Below are positions 9,455-18,319 of a DNA stretch of 64,000 bases, in pieces. The DNA is taken from positions 124,001 to 188,000 of the forward strand of contig NZ_JACJTR010000011.1 of assembly GCF_014698795.1 (NCBI RefSeq), written 5' to 3'. The notes under the pieces were generated by a model that was not told the DNA's origin, made no database searches, and was given only the letters and a program-made list of their open reading frames with translations. The first letter of the stretch is position 1; the number at the start of each line of letters is the position of its first letter. The translations under genes were made by a program, and so were the position numbers. This DNA comes from Nostoc sp. FACHB-892. Lineage in GTDB: Bacteria > Cyanobacteriota > Cyanobacteriia > Cyanobacteriales > Nostocaceae.

Positions 9455-10015
9455 GTGAGTTACGACAACGCTTGTAAATATTTAGCTGAACAGTACCCAG
9501 CCGAGTTTGCCCGTTGGTTGCTTGGGGTAGAGGTGCAACAAATTAAAGTCTTAAAAACGGAACTCACGCTTGAACCAATTCGCGCGGATTCTGTGACATT
9601 TTTGCAAGTAGCTAACCAAATTTTGCACATTGAATTTCAAACTTTGGCAAAATCTAATCCGGCGCTTAATTTCCAAATGCTCGATTATTCTGTGAGGTTG
9701 AAGCGTCAATATCGTTGTCCTGTAGTGCAAGTGCTAATCTTTTTACAAGAAACTACTAACGAAATCGTTTTTACTGAAGAATATCGGGATAACACGACGA
9801 TTCACCAATATCAGGTTGTTCGTCTTTGGGAGCAAGATTCAACACTATTTTTAGCTAATCCGGCGCTGTTATCTTTAGCAAGTTTGACGCGAACTGACTC
9901 GCCGCAAACTTTACTGGCACAAGTGGCTGAACAAGTCTCTACAATTCCAGATAGAGAGGAGCGACAAAATATCGCGGGTTGTGTAGAAATTCTGGCGGGT
10001 TTGCTTGCGGTTTGA
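9455..10015 (+). CDS. Rpn-family PD-(D/E)XK nuclease domain, split from its C-terminus by a 4-bp duplication
   Basis: A 186-residue frame starting at GTG 9455 (VSYDNACKYLAEQYPAEF) behind an AAGAGGAAAAGG ribosome site. It is an Rpn/transposase_31-like nuclease: catalytic pattern Asp in RADSVTFLQ and Glu-x-Gln in LHIEFQT. These proteins cut DNA and are linked with recombination and phage defence. The frame ends early (LAGLLAV stop) because TTGC is tandemly duplicated at 10001-10008. Removing one copy joins AGL to RFEKDLVRQFLREDIMKKS of the next frame, the normal family order. It is either a frameshifted pseudogene or a split or phase-variable gene. Confidence 0.75.
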   Translation: MSYDNACKYLAEQYPAEFARWLLGVEVQQIKVLKTELTLEPIRADSVTFLQVANQILHIEFQTLAKSNPALNFQMLDYSVRLKRQYRCPVVQVLIFLQETTNEIVFTEEYRDNTTIHQYQVVRLWEQDSTLFLANPALLSLASLTRTDSPQTLLAQVAEQVSTIPDREERQNIAGCVEILAGLLAV

Positions 10016-10052
10016 AAAGGATTTGGTTCGGCAATTTTTGCGGGAGGATATT

Positions 10053-10271
10053 ATGAAAAAGTCTGTAATTTATCAAGATATCGTTCAAAAGGAAGCGTTT
10101 AAATTGATTAGTCGTCTACTTAAACGGCGTTTTGGTGATATTGATGGATCGTTAGTTGAACAGGTTCGTAATTTATCTGCTGAACAGTTAGAAAATTTGG
10201 GAGAGGAACTACTTGATTTTTCCGAAATTGCTGATTTGGTAGTTTGGTTAGAACAGCAGAAGAGGAATTAA
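10053..10271 (+). CDS. Rpn C-terminal domain (DUF4351) as a separate open frame
   Basis: A 72-aa frame from ATG 10053, with GGGAGGATATT directly upstream as Shine-Dalgarno. The sequence MKKSVIYQDIVQKEAFKLIS, then LLKRRFGDI and LSAEQLENLGEELLDF is the DUF4351 tail of cyanobacterial Rpn proteins. In an unbroken gene this ATG would be an internal Met (LREDIMKKS). The position corresponds to the intragenic start reported for small Rpn inhibitors, so it could be made alone whether or not the upstream frame is intact. Translation is unproven. Confidence 0.6.
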   Translation: MKKSVIYQDIVQKEAFKLISRLLKRRFGDIDGSLVEQVRNLSAEQLENLGEELLDFSEIADLVVWLEQQKRN

Positions 10272-10298
10272 TAAAAACGATTTACTTTTAAAGCTGCA

Positions 10299-10718
10299 TT
10301 ATATTTTAGAGATTGAGACTGCAAGTAGTTTTCCACTTTTATCTTGAGCTTGCAATTTTTGAATAATATGCTCAATAATACTATTCAAATCCTTCCGGCG
10401 GCGCATAGAGCGTTTCAGGTCAAGTTGACCGTGTTTCAACAATTCTCTAACCTGTTCTCCTAGCTCAGTTAAATAAAACCTCAGTTGTTCTTCACCCTGT
10501 TCGCGTAAAACTTGCCGACATTCAGTTAGGATAATATCGCCATTTTCGAGAGTTTTACTAGCGTTTGACTGCTTTGGTATTACGTCAGATGAATCTTTAC
10601 TTTTTTGAGCATTTAAACTGTTAGTTAGACATTTTTCTACAGCCTTGGCAAGTTTTGGATCAGCTTCTACGACTTCTGCGATCGCTCTTAATAAATCTGC
10701 AATTTGTGATGCTTCCAT
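10299..10718 (-). CDS. hypothetical helical protein, partner of the ParA-like gene
   Basis: A 139-aa protein, unrecognised. It is mostly helical and charged, with no membrane segment or signal peptide. The middle (LREQGEEQLRFYLTELGEQV) and the basic stretch LDLKRSMRRRKDLNSIIEHI may bind nucleic acid or a partner. Its ATG overlaps the stop of the ParA-like gene (TAATG), the classic sign of translational coupling, so it is probably the centromere-binding or accessory partner of the ParA ATPase (inference). The upstream gene is broken, so this one may be orphaned. Confidence 0.55.
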   Translation of the reverse strand: MEASQIADLLRAIAEVVEADPKLAKAVEKCLTNSLNAQKSKDSSDVIPKQSNASKTLENGDIILTECRQVLREQGEEQLRFYLTELGEQVRELLKHGQLDLKRSMRRRKDLNSIIEHIIQKLQAQDKSGKLLAVSISKI

Positions 10719-11606
10719 TATCTACCTACTCTCTGTATAAATTCTTTAGTTAATTTCACCATAGAATCATGAGAATCAGCATATTTTTGTTTATATGTCA
10801 AATAATTACTCAACTCTAACCCTTCTGCAATTTTGGCTCTTTCTAAAATTTTGGTTTCAAAAACTTGTGGATAGAAAGGGTTAACAATAATAGAGTTTAA
10901 ATTTTCACTTTGGGCTATAGTTCGGTTGTAACGAGAAATTAATGTTTCAACTGCTTTTAAGTTATGTACATAATCTCTATTAAACTTTTCAATGTGTTCA
11001 AGTAATAAATCTAATCCATCCATGAATTGACATTCGGTTAGGTACACAAGGGATTATACAAGCATGGCTAGCTAGAAATGCACTTTTAACTACTGTGTTA
11101 ATATTGGGAGCGCAGTCTATTAAAATATAATCATAATTATTTAGTAAGGGTTTAATGATTGTACGAATAAGATCAACAGGTTTAAAGTTAAAAGAATAAT
11201 AACCGGATGGCAATTCTTCCTAGATTTCAAATAGCCTTGGGCTACTAGGTATCAGATGTAAGTGAGCAAAAGAATTTCCATTCCTAACATTTGAAACATT
11301 GTGTTTAACTATAAAATTTTCATTTTTAACATTTTCTAAAAAATATTCAGGATCTTTGAATAAATAAGGCAATGTCAATTTTTTACTTTCAAATTTTTTT
11401 TCCCAAATCTCTTCTGACATTAAAGCACTAGTCAAATTACTTTGAGGATCAAGGTCAATAGCAAGTACACGCTTTTTGTACATGGTATCGCCAGCTAAAT
11501 ATTCTGCTAATGCCATAACGATGGTAGTTTTGCCAACTCCACCCTTGAGGTTGCAAATGCTTATCACTTTAGCTGTCATAATTTCTGGTAGATTGACGCA
11601 TTTCAT
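10718..11606 (-). pseudogene. ParA/MinD-family ATPase, broken by an amber codon and a 4-bp duplication
   Basis: Read from 11606, the first part has the deviant Walker A (CNLKGGVGKTTIVMALAEYL) and the Walker A' region (VLAIDLDPQSNLTSAL). A TAG at 11220-11222 stops it after PRLFEI, but the same frame goes straight on (EELPSGYYSFNFKPV) through the Walker B strand (DYILIDCAPN) to IIPCVPNRMSIHG. Then (ATCC)2 at 11014-11021 shifts the frame. Deleting one copy gives SIHGLDLLLEHIEKFNRDY and onwards to 10721. The intact protein would be about 295 aa and would segregate DNA or position cargo. It is now a pseudogene unless recoded. Confidence 0.8.
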
Positions 11607-11678
11607 AGGCTAAATCTCTATGTTTCCCTGAAAATATGCCCAGCTAACAAATTTATTTTTACTTTTCCATAAAAACTC

Positions 11679-12458
11679 ATGAGCCAAATTAATCCTGAAA
11701 CAACTCCTTTACATACCTTAAACCCACTCAAACGATTTTCTGACAGAGCAGAGGATTATGTAAAATATCGACCGAGCTACCCCGCAGAGGCAATTGATAT
11801 TATTTTAGAAGGATTAGGCGAAAATTCAAAACTCGTAGCAGTAGATATTGGTGCAGGTACAGGAATTGCTTCAAGATTGTTAGCTGAACGCGGAGTTAAT
11901 GTCATAGGCATAGAACCAAACGCGGCGATGCGAGAAGCTGCTAAACCACATCCTTTTATAGAGTTTCGTGATGGAACAGCAGAATTTACCCAACTACCTG
12001 ATAATTCAGTTGATTTAGTTACTTGTTTTCAAGCTTTCCACTGGTTCAATCCCGAACCAACTTTATTGGAATTTCAGCGCATTCTAAAACCATCAGCACG
12101 CTTGGCTGTGGTGTGGAATAACCGCGATCAAGAAGATGCGTTAACTACAGAATATAGCCGAATAGTCCGTGAGGCATCTAATAATCATCCAGCAGAATCT
12201 CGAATGCAATCGGTAGAGCCATTGTTAGTAACTCCCCATTTTATTAATATCCGTGAATATAATTTTACTTATAGACAACAGTTAGATTTAACTGGACTTA
12301 TTGGACGAGCAATGAGTGTTTCTTACCTTCCGTGTGAAGGCTCGGCATACGAACAGCTTATTGATAATTTTCAAGAATTATATCAGCGCTTTCGTGATAA
12401 AAGTGGTTTTATCTATATGGTCTATCGTACTAGCGTACACCTTGGCGAAAATCAATGA
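11679..12458 (+). CDS. class I SAM-dependent methyltransferase
   Basis: A 259-aa cytosolic methyltransferase of the UbiE/COQ5-like group. Rossmann motif I is VAVDIGAGTGIASRLLAERG (about residues 51-70), the acidic ribose-binding Glu is in VIGIEPN, and DLVTCFQAFHWF is motif II/post-II. The N-terminus FSDRAEDYVKYRPSYP is typical of this group; the substrate cannot be read from sequence. It is divergent from the ParA-like operon and upstream of the urease genes without evidence of cotranscription. Confidence 0.85.
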   Translation: MSQINPETTPLHTLNPLKRFSDRAEDYVKYRPSYPAEAIDIILEGLGENSKLVAVDIGAGTGIASRLLAERGVNVIGIEPNAAMREAAKPHPFIEFRDGTAEFTQLPDNSVDLVTCFQAFHWFNPEPTLLEFQRILKPSARLAVVWNNRDQEDALTTEYSRIVREASNNHPAESRMQSVEPLLVTPHFINIREYNFTYRQQLDLTGLIGRAMSVSYLPCEGSAYEQLIDNFQELYQRFRDKSGFIYMVYRTSVHLGENQ

Positions 12459-12532
12459 TAAATTGCAAGTAAAGTAGTAGAGAATGCATTAAATAAATAT
12501 AAAATATCTGAACTTTAATCTTGAATTTATAA

Positions 12533-13372
12533 ATGGCCTGCAATTCGCAAGTAGCAGAAGGTTGGCATGGCAAACTTAATTTAGTCTATGCCGATCGCCA
12601 GGGTAAAACCCAATTAATTTACAATCACCAACAAGCGCCCCTGAAGGTACAACGCCCATTTTATCCAGAAGGGGAAAAAGTTTGTCATAGCGTAATTTTA
12701 CACACGGCTGGGGGAATGGTGGCAGGCGATCGCTTATCCTCTAACATCCACCTCCAACCCCAAGCCCAAACCTTAATCACTACAGCTGCTGCAAGCAAGA
12801 TATACCGCAGCAATGGCTTACAAGCTAGACAAACTATCCAGATGCAAGTTGATGCTGGTGCTTGTTTGGAATGGTTGCCGCAAGAGACAATTTTATTTAA
12901 CGACGCGATTTATCGGCAAAATTTACGGGTAGAATTAGCAACCGGGGCTAGTTGGTTAGGCTGGGAAATTACCCGATTTGGTCGCAGTGCTAGAGGAGAA
13001 AAATTCTTGCAAGGAGAATGGCGATCGCACACTGAAATTTGGCAAAAAGATGTTCCATTGTGGATTGATCGACAATGGTTACGGGGTAGCGAAGAAACTT
13101 TTCACAGTCCGCACGGTTTGGCTGGAAAACCAATAGTAGGTAGTCTTGTTTGGGTTGGTAGTGCAGTTTCAGTAGAAATTGTCGAAAAAACGCGAAATTT
13201 ATGGGATGGGAAAGGAGAAGCGGGTGTTAGTCGGTTACAACATGGATTATTGTGTCGATATCGCGGTGCTTCTACATCTGAGGTGAGAAATTGGTTTATT
13301 GATGTTTGGCAGATGCTGCGAGTTTCTTTCTTAAATCGTGGTAATTGTATACCAAGAGTGTGGCAGGTTTGA
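12533..13372 (+). CDS. ureD: urease accessory protein UreD
   Basis: A 279-aa UreD/UreH chaperone that binds apo-urease and, with UreF and UreG, delivers nickel to the active site. The family signature FYPEGEKVCHSVILHTAGGM, then VAGDRL is near residue 45-70. LITTAAASKIYRSNG and LEWLPQETILFNDAIY follow. First gene of the urease cluster, 39 bases before ureA. Confidence 0.95.
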   Translation: MACNSQVAEGWHGKLNLVYADRQGKTQLIYNHQQAPLKVQRPFYPEGEKVCHSVILHTAGGMVAGDRLSSNIHLQPQAQTLITTAAASKIYRSNGLQARQTIQMQVDAGACLEWLPQETILFNDAIYRQNLRVELATGASWLGWEITRFGRSARGEKFLQGEWRSHTEIWQKDVPLWIDRQWLRGSEETFHSPHGLAGKPIVGSLVWVGSAVSVEIVEKTRNLWDGKGEAGVSRLQHGLLCRYRGASTSEVRNWFIDVWQMLRVSFLNRGNCIPRVWQV

Positions 13373-13411
13373 ACAAACCGCAGAGGCGCAGAGAACACAG
13401 AGGAGGTAAGA

Positions 13412-13714
13412 ATGCAACTTACGCCGCAGGAAAAAGATAAGCTATTAATTTTTACTGCTGCTTTATTAGCAGAAAGACGGAAAGGGAGGGGTTTAAAACT
13501 GAATTATCCCGAAGCGATCGCTTATATTTCTGCTGCCATTTTAGAAGGCGCAAGGGATGGGCAAACTGTAGCTGAATTGATGAGTTACGGTACAACTCTA
13601 TTGACGCGAGATGATGTCATGGAAGGGATACCTGAAATGGTACATGAAGTGCAGGTAGAAGCAACTTTTCCTGATGGTACCAAGTTAGTGACAGTACATA
13701 ATCCAATTCGTTAA
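13412..13714 (+). CDS. ureA: urease subunit gamma
   Basis: A 100-aa small structural subunit. [32 protein letters not shown] and the ending [18 protein letters not shown] are diagnostic. It assembles with UreB and UreC into the enzyme that hydrolyses urea to ammonia and carbamate in the cytoplasm. Full length; a good GAGGAGG-like site precedes ATG 13412. An unrelated gene separates it from ureB. Confidence 0.97.
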   Translation: MQLTPQEKDKLLIFTAALLAERRKGRGLKLNYPEAIAYISAAILEGARDGQTVAELMSYGTTLLTRDDVMEGIPEMVHEVQVEATFPDGTKLVTVHNPIR

Positions 13715-13808
13715 ATTTACTTAATACTGTGTTATTTTTAAGTCTAACAGTATAAAATTTAGCACTAGCTAAAATTTTACTGCTTGACAATAGTCAAGCA
13801 TAAAGGCA

Positions 13809-14555
13809 ATGAATACAGGAAACCCTGGCTTGACAGCAACCATTCTAACCACTGCTATAACTACTGCCTTTGCCATTGTAGCCGGAATAGTTAATCACAT
13901 TATGTCTGGTAACAGAGACAGAGAAAATCAGCAGAAAATTGCATCCTTAAAATATACTGAGCAGCAGCTAGAAGAACTATATGGGCCACTCGCTTTTCTG
14001 ATCTGGGAAGGTAGATGTACTTATACAGATTTAGTAAAAAAGTTTATAGAAATGCGCCATCAGAAACAGAACAATGGTGATAAAGATGAAAAAATAAGCC
14101 CCTTGCAAAACCAAGAAGAAATTAAACATAAAGGTGATAAAATAGGTCCCTTGCAAAACCAAGAAGAAATTGAACTCTGGATTTTTTGGATAGAAAAAGA
14201 TGCTTTTCCTCGCCATGAAAAAATTAAAAAGCTTTTGATGACAAAGACACACTTAATTGAAGGTGAAATAATGCCAGAAAGTTATAGAAAATTTTTGGAT
14301 TACCATAATTCTTGGAAAATGGAACATCTGCGGTGGCAAGAACAGCAAATTAAATATTCGGGGAAATCAAAATTTGACTTTCCATTACAATTTGAAACTG
14401 ATATTCTTAATACTTTTACAAACCTTAAGCTTCAACAAGCAAAGTTTTTAAAATCTAATCATGACTTACGCAAAAATAGCTATATTTACGCAAAAATAGC
14501 CAAAAATCTTAATTTATTAAACCGTCAAGATGCTAGAAACGCCAAAAAATCGTAG
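13809..14555 (+). CDS. hypothetical membrane-anchored protein inside the urease operon
   Basis: A 248-aa protein, not recognised. Residues 8-34 (LTATILTTAITTAFAIVAGI) form one membrane helix; the rest is a soluble, Lys- and Gln-rich domain starting LKYTEQQLEELYGPLAFLIW. The DNA carries a 48-bp tandem duplication near 14098-14166 (SPLQNQEEI and GPLQNQEEI, an in-frame 16-residue repeat). A 20-bp duplication of TTACGCAAAAATAGC at 14466-14500 is not a multiple of three, so the last 20 residues may differ from the ancestral end. It is more AT-rich than the flanking urease genes, which suggests insertion into the operon. Function unknown. Confidence 0.6.
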   Translation: MNTGNPGLTATILTTAITTAFAIVAGIVNHIMSGNRDRENQQKIASLKYTEQQLEELYGPLAFLIWEGRCTYTDLVKKFIEMRHQKQNNGDKDEKISPLQNQEEIKHKGDKIGPLQNQEEIELWIFWIEKDAFPRHEKIKKLLMTKTHLIEGEIMPESYRKFLDYHNSWKMEHLRWQEQQIKYSGKSKFDFPLQFETDILNTFTNLKLQQAKFLKSNHDLRKNSYIYAKIAKNLNLLNRQDARNAKKS

Positions 14556-14600
14556 AGTGTACGTAATTCCTATTTAAATTAAATATTGGATTAATTGAAC

Positions 14601-14906
14601 ATGATTCCTGGCGAAATTGTCACACCAGCAGGTGAGATTGAACTAAATGTTGGTCGTCCAACGATAAAATTACAAGTATCAAATACAGGCGATCGCCCCA
14701 TACAAGTTGGTTCCCATTATCACTTTTATGAAGTTAATACCGCCTTAAATTTTCACAGAGAACAAGCGCGAGGAATGCGCCTCGATATCCCAGCCGGAAC
14801 CGCAGTCCGCTTTGAACCAGGCGACGAAAAAGAAGTAACTTTAATCCCCTTAGTGGGTACTCGCCAAGTCTACGGCTTCAACGCTAAAATTAACGGTTCT
14901 CTGTAG
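14601..14906 (+). CDS. ureB: urease subunit beta
   Basis: A 101-aa structural subunit. [59 protein letters not shown] and [18 protein letters not shown] are all canonical. ATG 14601 (MIPGEI) is chosen over an in-frame TTG two codons upstream. Three bases separate it from the next gene, so they are cotranscribed. Confidence 0.97.
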   Translation: MIPGEIVTPAGEIELNVGRPTIKLQVSNTGDRPIQVGSHYHFYEVNTALNFHREQARGMRLDIPAGTAVRFEPGDEKEVTLIPLVGTRQVYGFNAKINGSL

Positions 14907-14908
14907 GT

Positions 14909-15451
14909 ATGAAAATGGAATGGTACAATGAACCACCTGTTTGGGAAGTAAAAGATGAAGTGATCGCTATCACTTCCGGCGCAAAAACAGATTTCTGGCG
15001 GGAAACTCATTACGGTTTTATTAGAGATAATGGTCACTTTTTTTATCAAAAGATTCAAGGTGACTTTATTGCTAAAGTGAAAATCAGCGGACAATATCAG
15101 GATTTATACGATCAAGCTGGACTGATGGTACGTTTAGATGAGTTTAATTGGTTGAAATGTGGCATTGAATTTGTCAATGGCGTGCAACAAGTTAGCGCAG
15201 TCGTGACACGTAATTACTCGGATTGGTCTGTTATTCCAATACCGCAAAATCCATCTGCAATTTGGGTGCGTGTAACTCGACGCGGCACAGCAATAGAGGT
15301 GGAATACTCTTTAAATGGAACTGAATACACAATGCTGCGGCTTGCTTATTTGACTTCAGTGGAAACATTAAGTGTTGGTGTGATGTGTGCCTCGCCTGAA
15401 GGGAATGGTTTCCAGATGAGGTTTGAAAAATTCCAAATTCGCACTTTGTGA
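14909..15451 (+). CDS. DUF1349 domain protein in the urease operon
   Basis: A 180-aa single-domain DUF1349 protein (concanavalin/laminarinase-like beta-sandwich). Features are GAKTDFWRETHYGFIRDNGH, GDFIAKVKISGQYQDLYDQA, GLMVRLDEFNWLKCGIEFV and ISPEG-like MCASPEGNGFQMRFEKF near the end. No signal peptide. It sits 2 bases after ureB and 9 before ureC, so it must be on the urease mRNA. The family binds or acts on unknown ligands, often carbohydrates; a urease link is only positional. ureB-DUF1349-ureC may be a lineage feature. Confidence 0.85.
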   Translation: MKMEWYNEPPVWEVKDEVIAITSGAKTDFWRETHYGFIRDNGHFFYQKIQGDFIAKVKISGQYQDLYDQAGLMVRLDEFNWLKCGIEFVNGVQQVSAVVTRNYSDWSVIPIPQNPSAIWVRVTRRGTAIEVEYSLNGTEYTMLRLAYLTSVETLSVGVMCASPEGNGFQMRFEKFQIRTL

Positions 15452-15460
15452 GGAATAGTT

Positions 15461-17176
15461 ATGAGTTACAAAATGGATCGCCGCGCTTACGCCGAAACCT
15501 ATGGCCCAACGTTAGGCGATCGCATCCGACTTGCAGACACTGAGTTATTTATAGAAGTTGAGCAAGATTTCACCACCTACGGCGATGAAGTAAAATTTGG
15601 CGGCGGTAAAGTCATCCGCGATGGAATGGGACAATCCCCCATTTCTAACGCCGATGGTGCTGTAGATTTAGTAATTACTAATGCCTTAATTCTCGATTGG
15701 TGGGGTATTGTCAAAGCGGATATTGGCATTAAAGATGGCAAGATTTTCAAAATTGGTAAAGCCGGAAATCCTTATATTCAAAATAATGTAGATATTATTA
15801 TTGGCCCCGGAACTGAAGCCTTAGCAGGGGAAGGAATGATTATCACTGCTGGCGGTATTGATGCCCATATTCATTTTATTTGTCCCCAACAAATTGAAGT
15901 TGCGATCGCTTCTGGAATTACCACCATGATCGGCGGTGGTACTGGCCCAGCTACGGGTACAAATGCCACTACCTGTACCCCCGGCCCTTGGAATATTTAC
16001 CGAATGCTGCAAGCTGCTGATGCTTTTCCCGTCAACCTAGGATTTTTAGGTAAAGGTAACGCCAGCCAACCCCAAGGACTTGTAGAACAAGTAGCCGCCG
16101 GTGCAATGGGGTTAAAACTTCATGAAGACTGGGGAACCACACCCGCAGCAATTGATACTTGCCTCAGCGTTGCCGATGAATATGATGTGCAAGTAGCGAT
16201 TCATACTGACACCCTGAATGAAGCTGGATTTGTCGAAGATACGATCGCAGCTTTCAAGAATCGTACCATCCACACCTACCACACTGAAGGCGCAGGCGGA
16301 GGACATGCACCAGATATCATCAAAGTTTGCAGCCAAGCCAATGTTCTGCCATCTTCCACCAATCCCACACGTCCTTACACCCTCAACACCTTAGACGAAC
16401 ACCTGGATATGTTGATGGTATGCCATCATCTCGACCCTGCGATCCCCGAAGATGTCGCTTTTGCCGAATCTCGCATCCGCCGAGAAACCATTGCTGCGGA
16501 GGACATTTTGCACGACTTAGGCGCATTTAGCATGATTTCTTCCGATTCCCAGGCGATGGGAAGGGTAGGTGAAGTGATAATTCGCACCTGGCAGACATCT
16601 CACAAAATGAAGGTGCAACGGGGAACTCTTAACCCACAAGGAAGTGAGCAAAAAGCAGACAATTTTCGGGCGAAAAGATATGTTGCTAAGTATACTATTA
16701 ACCCAGCGATCGCTCACGGAATTGCTGAATATGTGGGTTCAGTGGAAGAAGGAAAATTAGCAGATTTATGTTTGTGGCGTGCTGCATTTTTTGGCGTGAA
16801 ACCAGAGATAGTCATTAAAGGCGGAATGATTGCATGGTCGCAAATGGGCGATGCTAACGCCAGTATTCCCACACCGCAACCAGTGTATATGCAACCGATG
16901 TTTGGTAGTTTTGCAGGGGCGCGTCATGCCACATCATTAACTTTTGTTTCCCAAGCAGCTTTAGAGAACGAAATTCCCAGCCAGCTAGGTTTACAAAAGG
17001 CAGCAGTAGCAGTTTCTGGGACACGCCAATTGAGTAAGCGGGATATGAAGCTGAATGATGCACTACCCCACATAGAAGTAGATCCAGAAACATATCAAGT
17101 CAGAGCCGATGGTGAGTTGCTGATTTGTGAACCTGCGACAGTTTTACCAATGGCACAGAGGTACTTTTTGTTTTAA
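15461..17176 (+). CDS. ureC: urease subunit alpha
   Basis: A 571-aa catalytic subunit, full length. Nickel ligands are seen: the His pair in [14 protein letters not shown], the Lys that is carbamylated in GLKLHEDWG, the later His residues in [15 protein letters not shown], and the flap Cys/His in [16 protein letters not shown]. The usual [19 protein letters not shown] follows. It is an amidohydrolase that converts urea to ammonia and carbamate. It is the last urease gene here; ureE, ureF and ureG are not in the window. Confidence 0.98.
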   Translation: MSYKMDRRAYAETYGPTLGDRIRLADTELFIEVEQDFTTYGDEVKFGGGKVIRDGMGQSPISNADGAVDLVITNALILDWWGIVKADIGIKDGKIFKIGKAGNPYIQNNVDIIIGPGTEALAGEGMIITAGGIDAHIHFICPQQIEVAIASGITTMIGGGTGPATGTNATTCTPGPWNIYRMLQAADAFPVNLGFLGKGNASQPQGLVEQVAAGAMGLKLHEDWGTTPAAIDTCLSVADEYDVQVAIHTDTLNEAGFVEDTIAAFKNRTIHTYHTEGAGGGHAPDIIKVCSQANVLPSSTNPTRPYTLNTLDEHLDMLMVCHHLDPAIPEDVAFAESRIRRETIAAEDILHDLGAFSMISSDSQAMGRVGEVIIRTWQTSHKMKVQRGTLNPQGSEQKADNFRAKRYVAKYTINPAIAHGIAEYVGSVEEGKLADLCLWRAAFFGVKPEIVIKGGMIAWSQMGDANASIPTPQPVYMQPMFGSFAGARHATSLTFVSQAALENEIPSQLGLQKAAVAVSGTRQLSKRDMKLNDALPHIEVDPETYQVRADGELLICEPATVLPMAQRYFLF

Positions 17177-17268
17177 TTGCATCCTAGATCAATTTACTGA
17201 AGTCAGAAGTTACCAAGAAAGGATTATCGAAACTTCTAAAGACGTGGATAAAGGTTTAAAATGCAAAC

Positions 17269-18209
17269 TTAGAAAATATCTTTGTTATTTTCCGTTTCTA
17301 ATTTACTTATTGGTAATAGCAAGTTATGCTCAATTCGTTGTCCAACTTTATTGCTAATATTACAATCGCTGTTTAAGCAGTTTACCAGGATCTTGTTACT
17401 ATTATAATACTGCTGTAGTAGTTTAACTTGTTTATAACTGAACTGCCAATTATGACCAATATTACGATGTTCAATCATTAAAGCTATTAACTGTTCAGTC
17501 CAGGCTTGACTATTTTTCTCCCACCAGTCTCCAAATCCTTCTAGTTTTTCAAAAACTGCCCTTCGATGCAGTGCATCGCTAAATACTTCAAAAATGTAGT
17601 CTTTCCTGCGCCCGGTTTACCTAAAACCATTAGTTTATTGTGACGCTGCACTGCTTGCAGTCCTGGTACTCGATTCTCACTGGGTTCATGAAGTCCAAAA
17701 TGATCAAAGTCCTCCCGATCAAACTTTTGCAGCAGTTGCCCAATTTTTACTCGCCTGCGCTTTGTGGTTTTCTCCAGAATGTTGACGTTTGTATAGATGC
17801 CTCGCTCTCCAGTTAATTCAATAGGCTGATCCATATCCAGCACACGCATCGTTCCACACTTTTGTTTGATGCTGGGTTTAATCTTTTCCCGGATTTCTTG
17901 AACTAGAGCATCAATATCATCCTCTGCAACGTCAGCAGTTGATCTACCAGAAGGTTTCTGCTGGGAATATCGCTTTTGTAGATACTCCCGCAACCGGGTT
18001 TCTTTCACAGGCCCGCTGCCACTGATACTGAACTTCTTGTAAATACCTGTCAGGCAACTTCTTAGATTGCTCTCAGAGATGTGAAACGCTTGTGTCACTT
18101 CGACTCGGCTCTTGCTATTACCAAAGATTTCCGCAAAAACTGCCTTTTCTTTATTTGACAGTTCGCTGTATTGCTCTAGTTGTGTAAAGAAGTCTTTTGG
18201 TAACGACAT
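17269..18209 (-). pseudogene. NACHT-family NTPase gene collapsed by internal deletion
   Basis: From ATG 18209 the frame encodes a LuxR-like helix-turn-helix (about residues 15-65, VTQAFHISESNLRSCLTGIY), a linker and the start of the NACHT domain with Walker A GKPGAGKTTFLKYLA (197 onwards). It then hits a stop after IEGQFLKN at 17541. Just past the join, a second frame (about 17558 to 17269) reads LEGFGDWWEKNSQAWTEQLI and RNIGHNWQFSYKQVKLLQQY, the C-terminal region of such proteins. The Walker B, sensor and repeat regions in between are gone. The gene belonged to the STAND-type conflict or signalling ATPases common in Nostoc. Confidence 0.8.
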
Positions 18210-18269
18210 ATACCTATTCTAAAATCGGCTTAAAGTTAAGTTTACTGTGCGTTTCAAGCGAATTATGGC

Positions 18270-18319
18270 AAGTCACGATATGTCAATACAAGCCAATGTA
18301 AGTCACTACAAGTCAAATA
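18270..18319. repeat. five 10-bp direct repeats (AAGTCA-type) upstream of the NACHT gene
   Basis: AAGTCACGAT, ATGTCAATAC, AAGCCAATGT, AAGTCACTAC, AAGTCAAATA: five head-to-tail units of exactly 10 bases, consensus AAGTCANTAC. They lie 60-110 bases upstream of the NACHT start, so on the promoter side. The helical spacing suggests a row of protein-binding sites on one DNA face. Confidence 0.75.
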
